Shown here: one piece after another, positions 13,674 through 27,642 of the stretch
Numbering within the stretch: position 1 is the stretch's first letter
Layout: each line of letters begins with the position of its first letter
Notes under the pieces: model-generated
The model's input: only the letters and a program-made list of their open reading frames with translations
What the model was told of the DNA's origin: nothing
Database searches by the model: none
From: Papiliotrema nemorosa
Lineage: Eukaryota > Basidiomycota > Tremellomycetes > Tremellales > Rhynchogastremaceae
Reading direction: 5' to 3'
Assembly: GCA_032158125.1 (NCBI GenBank)
Contig: JASKOT010000001.1
Location: 310,001 to 374,000, forward strand
DNA length: 64,000 nucleotides
Translations under genes and position numbers: made by a program

Positions 13674-14045
13674 GTTGGAGTCGTTTCGGCACCAGTAGTT
13701 GTCACGTTCCAAACTTCAATCTACCTCTTAGATGACTCGTGCACCCATCGCCAGGTATTCTTCTACCCTTCACGTCGTTGCGTGTTTGTTAAAAAGACGA
13801 GTTGTCGACGACGAGGAGGGAGCGGGGCGATGCTGTAGGAAAAAGAGATAATTAAAGTCAAGAGGTTGTATGCAAATAGACTTTGCCTGCCTGCACGCGC
13901 ATTGTATGACGCGCTCGTTTATCATGTCGCCACCCGACGCCCCGAGGGAAGATCTAGGGCTCATCACGTCAAGCGGTCGAAGGCAGCATGAAGGAGTCAT
14001 TCCATGCAAGATACAAACTATGGAGGGGTTCAAACTGCAGCGTAA
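13674..14045. promoter_or_regulatory. Promoter region of the ferric reductase gene
   Basis: This is 372 bp with no gene between the start of the minus-strand reductase and the end of the DAHP synthase gene. It holds AGATAA at 13846-13851 and, on the other strand, TGATAA (TTATCA at 13919-13924). Such GATA cores are sites of the kind used by fungal iron-responsive GATA repressors, but two 6-mers in this length are weak evidence. Confidence 0.35.
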
Positions 14046-15571
<1,526 letters not shown>

Positions 15572-15978
15572 GGTCAATGTACCTTTTTGTGTAGAGTGCG
15601 AACGAGATGGAAAGGTGGGGTAGACGAATGGAAAGACTTCGGTTACACTGTTCTCCAACTTTTATCTCTTTGAGTCGGCTCGGGAAAAGTCACATTTCAT
15701 AATTCATCCTTGTTCGGCGCACGCCTATACATGCGGTGGCGACCCCTTCTCCAAATAGGCGCATACCTTTAGCCACGAACCAAAACAACAACAATGCGCG
15801 AGTGATTTACCTTGATACACCCCCCTTGACATCACTCGTCGGCATCGACCCTTTTCAACATATTCTTCTTGACCAGCCTGCATTGGCACCTTGGCATATT
15901 GAGCCATTCATAAGCCATCCGGGGAGTTCTTGTTCCCCTTCTAGTTTTTGGACCCACCCCTTCAGGTTCGCGGAGACA
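15572..15978. promoter_or_regulatory. Divergent promoter, DAHP synthase / large disordered protein
   Basis: This is 407 bp between two divergent starts. The frame of the downstream gene is open through most of it but contains no ATG, so it is read here as 5' UTR and promoter. No clear TATA element was seen. Confidence 0.4.
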
Positions 15979-18900
15979 ATGACTACCATGTCAAGTGATG
16001 TGGATTCCCCATCCTCTCCGTATCGGCACGATCCACCTTCACCATCTTCCAGCACAACGTTCGACGATGACAACCGCTCGATAGTCTCGGCCTCGAGCTC
16101 CGAGGACGAAGATGGCGTATTCTTCGGGGCACATGACGCAAAGGAGCTTCATCATTTGGCAAAGCTCTCTGAAGGCATCTCATCCTCTCCCTCCCCTTCA
16201 TCAACATCGTCTCCATCCACTTCATCAGCGCGCTCGACCCCGAGAATACGCAAAAGAGACTCTAGAGAGTTTCTTCGTCGCAAAACTCTCGGCTTATCCC
16301 TTGGACCGAACACCTCGTTGGCGAAAAGCATCGACGGAATGGAGAGAAACAAGAAATGGTCTGGCGGATTTTACGAACAAGGTGCCAGATCCAGGCAGGT
16401 CGAAGTGGACTCGGACGAAGAGTGGTCCACTCCCATATTCCGACGAAGCCATCACGCCATGTCTCCGGCTGGGACACCGTTCGGCAGGGAAGCGGAACAT
16501 TGCGATCTCACACTCGACTTTGACAAGTTCCGTTTGACTGACCTGCCAAGTCCGGCATCGGCATCTTGCACACCCTACTCTCAGACTAAGAACAATCTCA
16601 AGTCTCCATTAATTAATTTTGGCGGGTCTTTTCAGCCAGACGAAGATCTAAATTTTGCTCAGGACGAAGATGCTGGTGTAGACGATGACTCGGATTCACT
16701 CGAAGGGGATAGCGACAAAGAGAACAGCGGGGTTTATGACGAAAACATACAGGCAGAGGTACCAAGCGTGGGTCAGTCTGAGCGAAATGTTCTCGTCACA
16801 ATAGGAATGGACCTGCCGCAGGAGGAAGATGGTGCATACGGTAAGCTCAAACCACCTGGACCTGCCGTGCTAAGTGTTTAGACCTTCCTGTGGAGCTCGA
16901 CATGGGCGGTCTGAGAATCGACGACCTCGCAGATCCCCTCGACGACGTAGCGTCTGCCACCGAAAGTTCTTTCCAGATCAGTCTTGGGGATGACAGTGCT
17001 TCTGAGGCATCGACGAGGGAGCATGCCGCCTCATTAGACAAGGACGACTTACAAGACGAAGTGCCGGTTGAGGATGACGATGAGAGTCAGGCCATAGACG
17101 GCGACGCGATCTCGCAAAGCGGCACGGGGGCACACACGGCCATATCGGTTGCAGTGGACATGCTTTCTACCCCCAATCAGGAAGCACGAGAACAGCTGGC
17201 CGACGAAGAGGCACAGCGGCTAGATGTCTTGAACGAGCGGGAGGAACAAGATATTGAGCCTGCAGTATCGCTCGTCCCGCAGATCTCAGCCGATCAGTCC
17301 GCACCATTCCCCTCGCCGGAACGCGAGACGATTGTCTCCTGTGACTCTGGCGCCCAGCAAGATGTCTTGGAAGATCACGACGAGACCTCTTCTGACCCGT
17401 CGGACAATGCCGTCCCAAACGAAAATGTAACGATCTCACCCATGACAACTCCTCTTCCACAGGAGTTTGAGCCGGACGTCAGTGTGGTCGCGGGCAGTCC
17501 TAGGCCTGCCAGCCCGCTCGACCCTCTTGATTCTCCGATCCCCCTTACGAGAGCTGGACCGGTCATCATTCCCGTCGTGCCACCTCATCTCGCATTCTCA
17601 ATTCGAGCGGAGGACGGCTCACCCTGTCGATCACTGCCTCCTACTCAGCCCTCCGAGATAGTCTTGGACGAATCTCCGGCGACGTTGGAAGGCGAGTCGA
17701 GTAGTTTCGGAGCTACAAGGTTCTCCACACCCCCATCTGCTCCGCATGCCACTCGTCCTGTCCCGTCCACCGAGGGGCGGGTCGTCCCGATGACTCCTTC
17801 AGTCCTGAATGTCTCGACTTTGGTCGGACCAGCCGCCATCAAGCCGAAAACCCTTCTGTCCTCCATCAATGGGCCCAAAGGAATGACCGCCTCTGTCGAT
17901 CGGACCAAATCTCTCGCCAAATCCGTTTCTAGCAATAAGAAAGCAGCTGGACGCGCTTTGGCAATTCGTGGTCAACTCGAATCGGCTCTAGGATCAAGGT
18001 TCGGACCGCCTCAGAGATCGGCTTCTGGAAGTTTGGGCCCCAGCGCTGCCGCCCCGTCAAGAGGCATGGCGAAACTGGCCTCCTCAGTGACCAAACCAGG
18101 TTTAGCAAAATCTTCCTCCTCGCAGATCACGCAAAAGGTACCGTCCCGCTTGACAAAGGCAGAGCCACCAAGGCTGAACGCTTCGACATCAAGCTTTAGC
18201 AGTGTTAGCGAGAAAGCAAAGAGTGAAAAGCCGATCGTGAAAGTTCCAATCTCTATGCCCCGCACGCTGAAGCAGTCTACGGCGGCACCCGCTCGGTTGC
18301 CTCTCGTGTCTCGCAAAGCGCCGCCTGCGGTGCCGAGTCGTACGTCTAGCTTGACGACGAAGACTGTTCCTCGACCCGCGATTCCGGTTGCAGCTCCGCC
18401 TGTACGGATTGCAGCATCGGCGATCGCTGCGAGGCCATCAACCTTACCGGTTGCAGCAGTAAATCCGCTCAAACGTCCCTTGTCCACCTCGCCTACATCG
18501 ACTTCTTCCTCCTCTTCGGCGCGCGCGGTGGTCTCAATAGCCCCGATCGGTCGCATAGGCCTGGGGCAGCCCTCTCGAATCGTGTCGGTGAAGGGAGAGT
18601 CCGTCCTGCTGCCTGCCCCTATCTTCTCAGTGGGTTTGCCGGGACCGGCATTATCTTCAGGCTTCAAGTCACCTGCCAGAACGAGAAATGTTGGAACCCC
18701 AAGAAAGGTAAGATAATGATGCCCCTGAAGGGCGCAGTGATTGATCGTCAGCTCGGCACCCCAGCTCGAAATGCAACACCTTTACGTGGCGGTGTACTAG
18801 CCAAATTCGGAACGCCTGGAAGAAATGGCAAGGCCTTGACTCCGGTAAAAGTGAGAGCCCCACCCACGCCAACACGATCAAGCTCTTTGCCAACTCCTCT

Positions 18901-19939
18901 TGCGCTGGCTCCCCAGGTGACGACCTCAAATACCGACCCTGCAGCTTCAACGCAGAGATCAGACTCAGCTTCGCCATCAGAAGAGGGTGGAGATAAACAG
19001 CGCGGATCAAGCGAGGATCACGAGGATGTCTCCATGATCATCCCCGAGGCAAGTTCCTCACAAGGCAGTTCGACGACTCCCAATTCTTCGCCGCCACCTT
19101 CATTTGAAGGAAAGACGCTGCGAAATCGCACCACTCCTCCGCCCTCGCCAAACGCGGAGAAGGAAAGTACTGTACGTGCGGAAAGACCAAAGCGGAGCAT
19201 TAAGCCTCCTCAGCAGCCCTCCAAGCCAAAGCCCACCCGGACAGCTTCTGCTCCGGCGTTGTCATCTGTGCCGGGCATGTCGGAAAAGGAGCTCAGACTG
19301 GCCACTCAGCGAAACACGTCCAAGAATGAGGTGTATCACTGTGCGATTGACCGACAAATTATTCGTATCAATGCTCCGAGACCGCCGTCCCCTACTTCCA
19401 AGATCAGGACCACGGTCGATCGGGACGAAGAAGAAAAGAAGGCGGGACGGGAACAACGGGCCCAAAGACGTTCGAGGGGTTCAGACGCTGGGTCGATTGA
19501 GATTTTCCCGGTTGTTGAGCGTGTAGAGAGGATAAGAGGTCCAGGCGACGAAGAGGATTACAAGACGCCAGTGAGACCGAATAAAAAGGCAAAGATCCGG
19601 CATGAGAAGAATGTCAAATGGGACAAGGAGTTGATGGTGATACGAGATGATGGCTGTCAACCGCCCAAAGCGAGGGACGCTATGGTCCAACCAGGGAAGA
19701 GTTGTCTGAGAGATGAAGCACAGGTATAGAGCTTCTCATCCGTGTAAGAAGATCATACTGATGTCCAGGTCGAGCTGGACAGATATGGGAATATCGTCGA
19801 GGCAAAGAGGCCGAAAGAGACGTTGAAGAGGCAAAAGATTTTGGTTACCGCGAGATTCTACGAGGGCGAGGAACCGGTACCTGCGTCCGAGTCCGAGCCT
19901 GTGGGTACGACTTCCGGCAAGGGGAAGAAGAAGCAGTGA
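15979..19939 (+). CDS. Large intrinsically disordered protein with GTPxR/K repeats and a possible PP1-docking motif
   Basis: No family was recognised. The first in-frame ATG (15979) gives MTTMSSDVDSPSSPY. Four exons join by frame: AYG|GTAAGC...TTTAG, AGAAAG|GTAAGA...CGTCAG and GCACAG|GTATAG...GTCCAG. The product is about 1,275 residues. The first 600 residues are acidic and Ser/Pro-rich with many SP/TP sites. The middle is basic and Ala/Ser/Pro-rich. Near 18680-18840 lie three related short repeats (VGTPRK, LGTPARN, FGTPGRN). The C-terminal 200 residues look best conserved: KNEVYHCAIDRQIIRINAP, an RRSRGSDAG patch, then KNVKWDKEL, which fits the RVxF-type PP1-docking consensus, and CLRDEAQVELDRYGNIVEAK. 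The composition suggests a phospho-regulated nuclear or cell-cycle protein, but that is inference. Confidence 0.75.
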
Positions 19940-20222
19940 GATGGGAATAAGCTTGAGGCGATAATTTGAGTTGTATCTTGAACGAATATTGCATTGGGTA
20001 TAATGTGCGGTGCCAGTGTTTACCGTGTCTCATTTATCGATCCGAATTGTTTGCATTGAAAGGTCCTCGTCGCTTCCATCGTTGACTCTGGAGAGGAATA
20101 TAGGGTGGAGATGGCCCGACTACCTGGAGGAACTTTGTTTTTTGAATATCGTTTGAATCATGCATGGATGCTTCTGCTTTGAGCTATTTGCTACATATAT
20201 GGCCTAATCCTCCACACGTCAC

Positions 20223-21045
20223 CTAAGCCTCCTTGAGTTCGCCAGCCGCCCATCCCTTTGCAATGTCCTCGCCGGTGATGGTTCGGATCGAACCAGGAGT
20301 AGCGGTCGATCCACCAATCGCACTCGAGATGACATCGACGACGGTACCGACGGTCGTCTTTTCCTGGTAGAAATGTCGAATCTCGTCGACCTTGATTTCG
20401 AAAACTGACATTCGAGGATCGGACGGCTCGCCATTGTGGACTCCGTCTCCCTTGTCTCCGAACCAAGCTTTAGTAGTTGGGTTGTATAGCTGAGCGACGA
20501 CGCCCTCCTCGTCGATTCGCCTATCGAGTCAGCGCATGTATCCCATCAGTGGCGAAGCGCGACTCACTTTGCCTTTCCAGCGATGGAGACCCATCCAGTG
20601 TTGCTGGACGATCCGTCGACGGCAATGTTCACGTGGAAGCTGGCATCAGCCGACTACCATGGCTGTCGCTACGCTCCACCTACTCTTCCTGAACCTCGGT
20701 CTCCTTGTAGCTCTCGTTATCGTACAAGAACCTAAACTTCCAATCCGGGGTAATCTGACCAATGGCCATCACTCTCGCATGGAGGGATCCATCAGGAGCT
20801 CGAGTAGTGAACAAGACAGTCTTGTGTTTACCCAAGAAAGCTCGGAGATCGGTGAGTTTTTGGTTGAGAGGTGGAGAAGCAGCCGAGGCTTTGGAATATT
20901 GATCGTTTCCTGACATGGTGGAATGGAAAGTTCTGTGAGCGGTAGGACTGGACACGATCAGTCTGGCGTTTCGAGGAGCGCAAGAGACACGAGGGGAGAG
21001 ACGGAACATGTTCCGCGCGGCGATGGCGGTGGCTGTAAAGGACAT
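20223..21045 (-). CDS. bli-3-like protein, pyridoxamine 5'-phosphate oxidase-like FMN-binding split barrel
   Basis: The fold is that of the PNPOx-like / general-stress-protein-26 family. In Neurospora the relative bli-3 is blue-light induced; the substrate is unknown. The start at 21045 gives a basic, hydroxylated leader (MSFTATAIAARNMFRLSPR) that looks like a mitochondrial presequence; a second ATG (MSGNDQYSKASA) further in could give a cytosolic form. The barrel region includes KHKTVLFTTRAPDGSLHARVM, WKFRFLYDNESYKETEV, HVNIAVDGSSSNTGWVSIAGKA and AWFGDKGDGVHNGEPSDPRM. The end reads EDIAKGWAAGELKEA. The gene has about three introns. It is divergent from the LYR-type gene with about 290 bp between starts and convergent with the disordered protein gene. 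Confidence 0.78.
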
Positions 21046-21335
21046 TTGAATTAATGAAAGGAAGACTTACAAGAGAGAAGAGGTTGGTTGACAAAGGGGT
21101 TGTTGTAGCTGGTCACTCTTTTGTAGATGGCAACGGTCGCTGCTCAAAGATCGGAATGACCAAAGGCGCAATTCTCAATGACATCACCAGAGCGGACATC
21201 ACCTGAAAATAGGCACGCGCCCTTCACCCGGACTTTCGGACATTTCCCTAGGCGCGCAAGATATTTTGTTTTGACAGAACCAAGAATCCAGTCATCCTCA
21301 TCTCGCGCAGGACTCACACAACCTCACCATCCGCC

Positions 21336-22822
21336 ATGGTCAAGGACACTTGGAAGAAGAATCCGACAGGTCCGGCATACGTGATCGGAGTGACAAATTT
21401 CGTCTATCGACAGGAACTACCTCGGCTGGCCAATCGAGCCGCCATGTATCGATGTGTCCTTCGACATTTACGCTTGATACCCGACCCGGTCATTTGGGCC
21501 CATGTAGCCCCGCTCATGCGGGAACTGTGCTCGAGCAAACCTAGAAAGTCTACACTGAATATTGAAGAGCTGAGAGCGAGGACGATGGAGGGCGTGAGGA
21601 CGGAGGAGGATCTGTCGGCCTACAAGGAGGAAAAGAGGAGGCAAGCATCGTTGGCTTCGTGTCGAGAGGTAAGTCCACACCATTCGTCGAGAGACTGTGA
21701 GAGCTGCTCGCTGAAACGCAACAGATGGTGGCAGAGGTCAGAGCAGCCGTAGCTTGTCATCCGCACGCTCTGATGCGGCTGATCAAGAATGCCTATGGGC
21801 AACGAGGACCCGCCAGGTATAAAGCGTTCAAAGTGGGTCAAACCACCCTGCAGAGGTTGTATCGCTGACGAGCATAGTCTATAGAGGCTACTTCCCCTAT
21901 ACGACCCATACCCCGGCGTTATGAGCAGTACCTCGGTGTTGGTCGACCACCGGTTCCTGTCCCCCTCCTCCCTCTCATACAACAATCCAAAGCCGCCCAC
22001 CTCGTTCTCGAACCAGACGACGAGTCTGGTCCTTCTAGAGCTCCCGCGGCTCAATCTGACCCGAGTCGAAGGCAAGTCAGGATACAATGGTTGAAGGACT
22101 ACGAATCGGTCGAGACGCCCATGTGCATGCCACTCGGATCTGGCGTGCAAACAGGCAATGAGAACAAGGGATGGGTTGAATCTCTACACGCTTTCGCCAA
22201 AATTGGTCAGTCGTATGGAAAATACGGCATCATATCCGAAGCCCCCGTCGCGCACCTGACAGAGAAGGAACAGCCCACAGAAAGCGCTTACAATTCGATT
22301 CCCCTGCCTCGGGGCTACGACTTGCCTTCTTTCAAACTGTTACCGTATAACCTTCAAATGGTATTCCCGAAAAAGCTCAAACCGACAATGCGAGAACCTC
22401 CCATGCCCAAACCACCTCGACACGAGACAAAGGGCAATCCCAAAACATGGAAACATCCCGTCCGACTCACCCCGCGTCTCCTCACCCGGGCGTATCAGCG
22501 TATATGGGATGAACTCGTCTGGACTCGTCCCGAGGGTCAGGATCCACAAGGTGAATGGGTTCAGTGTCGATACGAGGAAGTTTTATTATGGGAACAAGGA
22601 CGGTGGGAGGAGTTGGATCAAGTGAGGCGGACATCGGAATTCCGCCTCAGTCCCGCAATCAAGCAATGTGTTAGTGACATGACACAATCCGAGGCGTTTT
22701 GGGTCAGACGGAATAGAGAGGTCAAAGAGTCGAAAGGGAGAGTGGATAGGGTGCTGGATAAGCACAAGTGGAGAGCGTACAGGCAGGAGAATCAGAATGG
22801 GAGTGGGCATCAAGGTCCTTGA
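21336..22822 (+). CDS. LYR-motif (Cup1-like) mitochondrial protein
   Basis: The N-terminal segment contains RAAMYRCVLRHLRLIPDP, which fits the LYR tripeptide pattern (here MYR) with a following Arg-rich helix. LYR proteins usually help assemble mitochondrial Fe-S enzymes or complex I with acyl carrier protein. The protein is about 460 residues, long for the class, like fungal Cup1-type members. The rest has no recognised domain but is rich in basic and proline-bearing stretches (FPKKLKPTMREPPMPKPPR) and ends with an Arg/Lys-rich helix. Two introns are supported by frame: after SCRE (GAG|GTAAGT) and after YKAFK (AAA|GTGGGT). The start ATG sits right after a CACC-rich leader. Function is inferred from one motif only. 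Confidence 0.68.
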
Positions 22823-23206
22823 TTCACCTTGATACGGTATATTTCGGTCGCCCTAGGACAGATTGACGAACTTTGACGGGACATGATAACTTAAACGACA
22901 CTCGTCACGCGCACAATACATTGTCATAGAATAATCAGCACATCTCATGCATGACCTCCTCGCACACAGGCAAGAATCGACTCGAGTGAGGATGACCGAA
23001 GAAGACCGATTGTGAGGTATACCGTGGGAGAGTTGCAAGTCGTGATGACGAAAGCAAGAGTAGGGTGTGATGATATAAAATGGTCGCAAGTAGACGAGGC
23101 CAAAAGTCGAGATAATATCTCTCATCACACCATCCGCAAAGGTACTCACTTTGAACCACCTCGACGCTCGAACACTTTCCAGACAACCAGGAGAACTCGC
23201 ACCAAC
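22823..23206 (+). promoter_or_regulatory. SOD2 promoter with TATA-like element
   Basis: This is 384 bp between the LYR gene stop and the SOD2 start. TATAAAA at 23074-23080 lies about 127 bp before the ATG. The first half probably includes the 3' UTR of the upstream gene. No coding was recognised. Confidence 0.45.
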
Positions 23207-24225
23207 ATGGCATCCATCATCCGATCTCTGCCTCGAGCTTCCACTCGATCTATCACTTCCGCCATGGCTACCCGAAGCAAGCACACCCTCCCTCCTTTGC
23301 CTTACGCCTACGATGTGAGTGATACATATACAAATTCCGTCCGCTTTGTCTTTCTTAGCTTAGCATGTTACGCTGTACCCTGGGATTCGGGATGCTGACA
23401 ATAGGCGTTGGAGCCTTCCATCTCGTCGGAGATTATGAACCTCCACCATACCAAACACCACCAGACCTACGTGACCAACCTCAACGCTGCCGAGGAATCC
23501 CTCGCAAAGTTTCAATCCGAGGGTGATGTCAAGAGCATCATCGGTCTTCAAGCCGCTCTCAAATTTAACGGCGGAGGTCACATGTGAGTCACCCTCACTC
23601 CTGCTTCCCATTTCCAGTCAGATTGGGAATTAGTCGACGATCAAGTGCTGATGAGCAGTAACCACTCTGTACGTTGACCCCATCCTGATCTTGTGAATCT
23701 GTGTATATGTGACACTGACCACGTAGCTCTTCTGGAAAAACCTCGCTCCTACTGGCTCTGAAGAATCCAAAGTCCCCACGTCAGGTCCCTTGGCCGACGC
23801 TATCAAAGCCGATTTTGGATCTTTCGACGCTTTGAAGAAAGAACTCAACACCAAGACTGCCGCTGTGCAAGGATCAGGTTGGGGCTGGTTAGGATACAAC
23901 AAGGGAAACAAAAAGTTGGAAGTGGTCACTACCGCCAACCAGGACCCTCTCCTCTGTATGTCCAACCCACCTACAAGCCCACAAGCCTGCAGGATACTTC
24001 GGAGGCGAATGTGGATTTTGACAGCTGATCGATAGCCCACGTCCCCATCATCGGTATTGACGTTTGGGAGCACGCCTTTTACTTGCAATACAAGAATGTC
24101 AAGCCCGACGTAGGTTGAGCCAATTCTGTTGTGAAGAGGAACGCTGACATCGATAGTACTTGAACGCCATTTGGGACGTCATCAACTACAAGGAGGCCGA
24201 GGCTCGACTTGTCGCTGCTCAGTAA
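23207..24225 (+). CDS. SOD2: Mitochondrial manganese superoxide dismutase
   Basis: The enzyme turns superoxide into oxygen and hydrogen peroxide in the mitochondrial matrix. The start at 23207 gives a typical presequence ([20 protein letters not shown], basic and Ser-rich) before the mature part [19 protein letters not shown]. The four metal ligands are visible: His in [13 protein letters not shown], His in INHSLFWKN, and Asp and His in [21 protein letters not shown] preceded by Gln marks the Mn rather than Fe type. About 220 residues, the usual length. Five short introns interrupt it; the first separates YAYD from ALEPS. The end is EARLVAAQ. It is convergent with the polymerase lambda gene, with 228 bp between stops. 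Confidence 0.95.
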
Positions 24226-24453
24226 GAGGTGATAGAGTACCGTGAGAAGAGAAATGCACCATCTGAAGAGTCCCGGTCCTGCGCCTGAATGCGTCCGTCC
24301 ACAAGTCACCGTCTCAGCATTGCTCCTGAGTGGTAATCCAATGAGGGGCATGGCATAATGTTCATAGCAAGTCGTGGCAGTAAGGCTACACAGGTATATT
24401 TAAGGAGATTCAGCGAAGTTTTCTGGTTGGGACAAAGCGTCTACACCGTCAAT

Positions 24454-27312
24454 TTATGGTCGACGATGGTGCGGGTGTCTCCAGGTCAGCGGCGTCTTAC
24501 TTATACAGTCAGACTTACCGGTACCGCAGACCGAGAACATTGAAAATGTCCTGTTCGGTCCGAGAAGCAATAATCTGGCCTGATTATGAGCTGAGACCGA
24601 GGCGACAGACGCCAACACACCCTCTGTCATCTTCAACCCCTGCTTGTCTCGTATCACTCCGACAGAAAGACCTCGCTGATTGAGACTGTAGCCTTTCTTG
24701 CGGGCGTACAGTCGAAGACTTCGGTTGAACTGCGAATTAGTCGGATATCATGGCGAACCTTTGGATACATGATGATTGGTGAAGAAGAACAGGGACGCGA
24801 CGTACAATCTCGTTACCTGTAGATCGTCAGCTTGATCGGAAGCGAGAAGCCATCGGGCTCACCGGTAAAGTAGATGAGAGCGGCTCCCCATTGCTCAAAC
24901 GGTATGCAGAGGATATCTTTGATCAGCCCTGTTCAAGGTCTGGCCAAAGCCAACTCACCTATACGACGATACTTGCTATCACTGTTGAGCCGCCCGACCC
25001 CCATCCATTTAGCTTCGAGGCCTCTCCAATCATGGGGTACCCCGAGCTATACGTCAATTTCATCCAGCTTCGCAACTCACATCATGGGTGATGATCCGTC
25101 TAGTTTTCAGACGGTCCGTAAGCTTCTTCAGTACCAACGAATGGTTCAGTCCATCCGCTGTATCTCTCGTGATGAGGATATCGACATCGCCCGACGTCTC
25201 CTGTCCACGCCTGTATGAACCCATGATTTCGATCCAAACTTTCGGGTCGATAGCTACCGCTTCTGCGCGGATAATCTCGTACAGCTGACGACACTCTTCT
25301 CGCGGTATCCTGTCGATCAGATCATCGTACAGCTCGACGCCAATCTGCTCCATCAGCTCACTCCCAGTTGCGTTGGCTGACCATTTGACCCGGAGTGAGT
25401 CCGAAATCTTTGGTGCGGAGGTCGTCCATGCTCCTCGCTCCGCGTCGATACAGCTCGTTCGCAAAGGTTCGTCCCACGCCGTAAACATCCTTGAACATAG
25501 CGATAGTTCGACTCTGCTCGTTGTCCTCGTAAAACTGCCGGCCTGGAGCTCCACTGATGAATTCGTCGATCTGGTGTCTCAGCTCATAGTGCAAAATGCG
25601 ATCGTCTACTCGCACTCACTCGATCAGCTATACTTTGCCCTACACCTTTGAGTTTGAGAGCCTCCTTCCCGCTCGTGATCGGTACCAAGGTCCTCCGACA
25701 CAGACTTGCCGCCTGTTGATATTGCCGTATAGCAAACGGGTTCTTTCCCTGTACACCTTGATACAGATCGTGCATCTCTTCAAACTTCTTGGCAAGCCAC
25801 TCGTTCGGTCCTTTGTTTCCCGTCCCGTCATTCTTTTGACCACATCTGAAGCCATTCGCCATTTTGTCGGGGTTGCCTTCATCGTCATCGGGGTCTGCAT
25901 CTTCTTCGATGGTCCCATTCACCACGCCCGAGATCATCTCGTCCAGACCATCTTGCGCGCCTTCAGGGGCAATCTCCCAACCCGGTCCAGACGGCAGAGC
26001 ATGGGTCGTCGCTATGGAAGATTGACCACGGAGAAGAGGGTTCGCAGCGATTGCAGATCGGGACAGTCCAATGATGCTTCTAGACACCGGAGCTCGACGA
26101 TTTTTTCGCGGTGATTCAGTATCAGAGTCCGAAGCCGTATGCTCCCTCTTTTTGGAGATACTGATCGATTTGCCTCGTAGCTGGTCGGTGATATCCATGA
26201 TCCTGCTCGGCACTTTGAACGCGACGCCGGTCGAAGCGGCATGAGTGAGTGTATTCTTAGGAAAGGAGAGGTACATTGCCGTATCCAAAAGCTTTCCTGC
26301 CAATTTGCAATTGACGACCCAGTCCCATCTGACGCATGTCGTACCCTCAGGTAGCTCCGTGAGGGTTTGCAGACCCAAATCTCGCGCGAGAAGCGAGGCG
26401 GAAGTCTTATCGTAGATGACATGAGTGATGGCAGTATCCGGCTGAAGTGTCACCTGGCCCCCTAGCCTCGAAATCTGTCTTGTCAGCCCTGAATCTGCCA
26501 TGCCAACTCACAATATCCCATCTCTGCTTGTGCTTGGTAACTTGACCCAGTTCAGGCGGTATACAGAACCGCAAACCAGCAAAAACCCTCCCACCAAGCG
26601 CAGGCAGCGGCTTACTATTGACCGACCTCGTTCGAGACAATTTGGCCGAAGCGGACATGTCGGCCTCTTCTCGTTTCGCAACCGTCTTTTCAAACGCCTC
26701 GAAATGCTTGGTCAATGTTTGATAGTCCTTCTTCCCCTTTAGCGCCGCGAAAGCTGCAGTGCCGAGCGGTATAGGTGTTCCAGGATCAATCGTGGACCTG
26801 GATGGACCCACAGGATCGGGAGAGTCGATTGGGGAGGGAACAGCGTCCGGGGTATGGAGCGTCGCGTGTCTCAATCGGGATGTTGAGGCTCTTTTGAGGA
26901 GTACTGGAAGAGGAGTCGATATATCCTTGGGGGTGGGTACAGAAGGCAAGGTGGAATGACCGGTGAGTCTTGCCAAGCGTGGTGTGCCCACGGCAGAAAC
27001 CCTGGAGAGGTCTCGTGGTTGATCGCCTTGTGAGGTCTCGACAGGCAGTTGTGGGGGTCCAAGGGGATTAGTGGCGGCTTCTTCAGCATGTTCTGCCGGC
27101 TGCGTGGATAATCCATCTCCAACAAAGCCTCCAGGATTGATGGTAGTCTCTTCCGCGACAAAGTCAATCCCCTTGTCGTCCTCCTTCCACTTGATCTCAC
27201 TCTGTACCCGCTCGTCATACTGCCTAGCCTCCTCGTCGGATTCGACAAAGCTTACGTCGAGCTCATCCCATAATGAGATTTTGACACGAGTTCGCGGCCC
27301 ATCTGGCGCCAT
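24454..27312 (-). CDS. POL4: DNA polymerase lambda-like family X polymerase with BRCT domain
   Basis: Family X polymerases fill small gaps in base-excision repair and end joining. Order of parts: acidic and Ser/Pro-rich N-terminus from ATG 27312; a BRCT-type domain (FAGLRFCIPPELG..ITHVIYDKTSASLLARDLG..CVRWDWVVNCKLAGKLLD); a linker with basic patches; the helix-hairpin-helix/8-kDa region (KGVGQSIADR); fingers (IAMFKDVYGVGRTFANELY); the palm with GSYRRGQETSGDVDILIT holding two catalytic aspartates; the third at YRRIDILCIPFEQWGAALIYFTG; and the C-terminal GVIRDKQGLKMTEG..IIASRTEQDIFNVLGLRYR. The end is ambiguous: reading through gives TAA right after LRYR (24515), while one more intron gives YRHPHHRRP and a stop at 24454, closer to relatives. 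About ten introns. Confidence 0.88.
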
Positions 27313-27642
27313 GTTGATCTGCTATATCGCTACCATGAAGAGAAAGCGTGCTTTTTGGATACACGACGAGCGATAATAATATTGATGGATCCGACTGCAC
27401 ACCTCATCTCCTCGCCACGTGACAAAACAAACGATATCTCGCGTGCGCGCCTAAAAACGGTGATCCCTAAATAGGCGTAATAAGCATCCTCCCGGCAATC
27501 AAGACAGAGTGGATAACCGTAAACCCGTCCGCTCCTCATCCCACTTGGCCCCACGTTGACCTCTGTACAGTTGCGAATCATCCACAGCTCGGTATCATCC
27601 AGATCGTACAGAGAAGTCTCAGCATTCCAACACCAGATTATC
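27313..27642. promoter_or_regulatory. Divergent promoter, polymerase lambda / SCP2 protein
   Basis: This is 330 bp between the two ATGs. No gene or clear TATA element was seen. It serves both directions. Confidence 0.4.

Noticed and set aside
18011..18667. Minus-strand frame of 218 codons
   Set aside because: It mirrors the Ala/Ser-rich exon of the large disordered protein, and its low-complexity Gly/Val/Thr sequence shows no domain.
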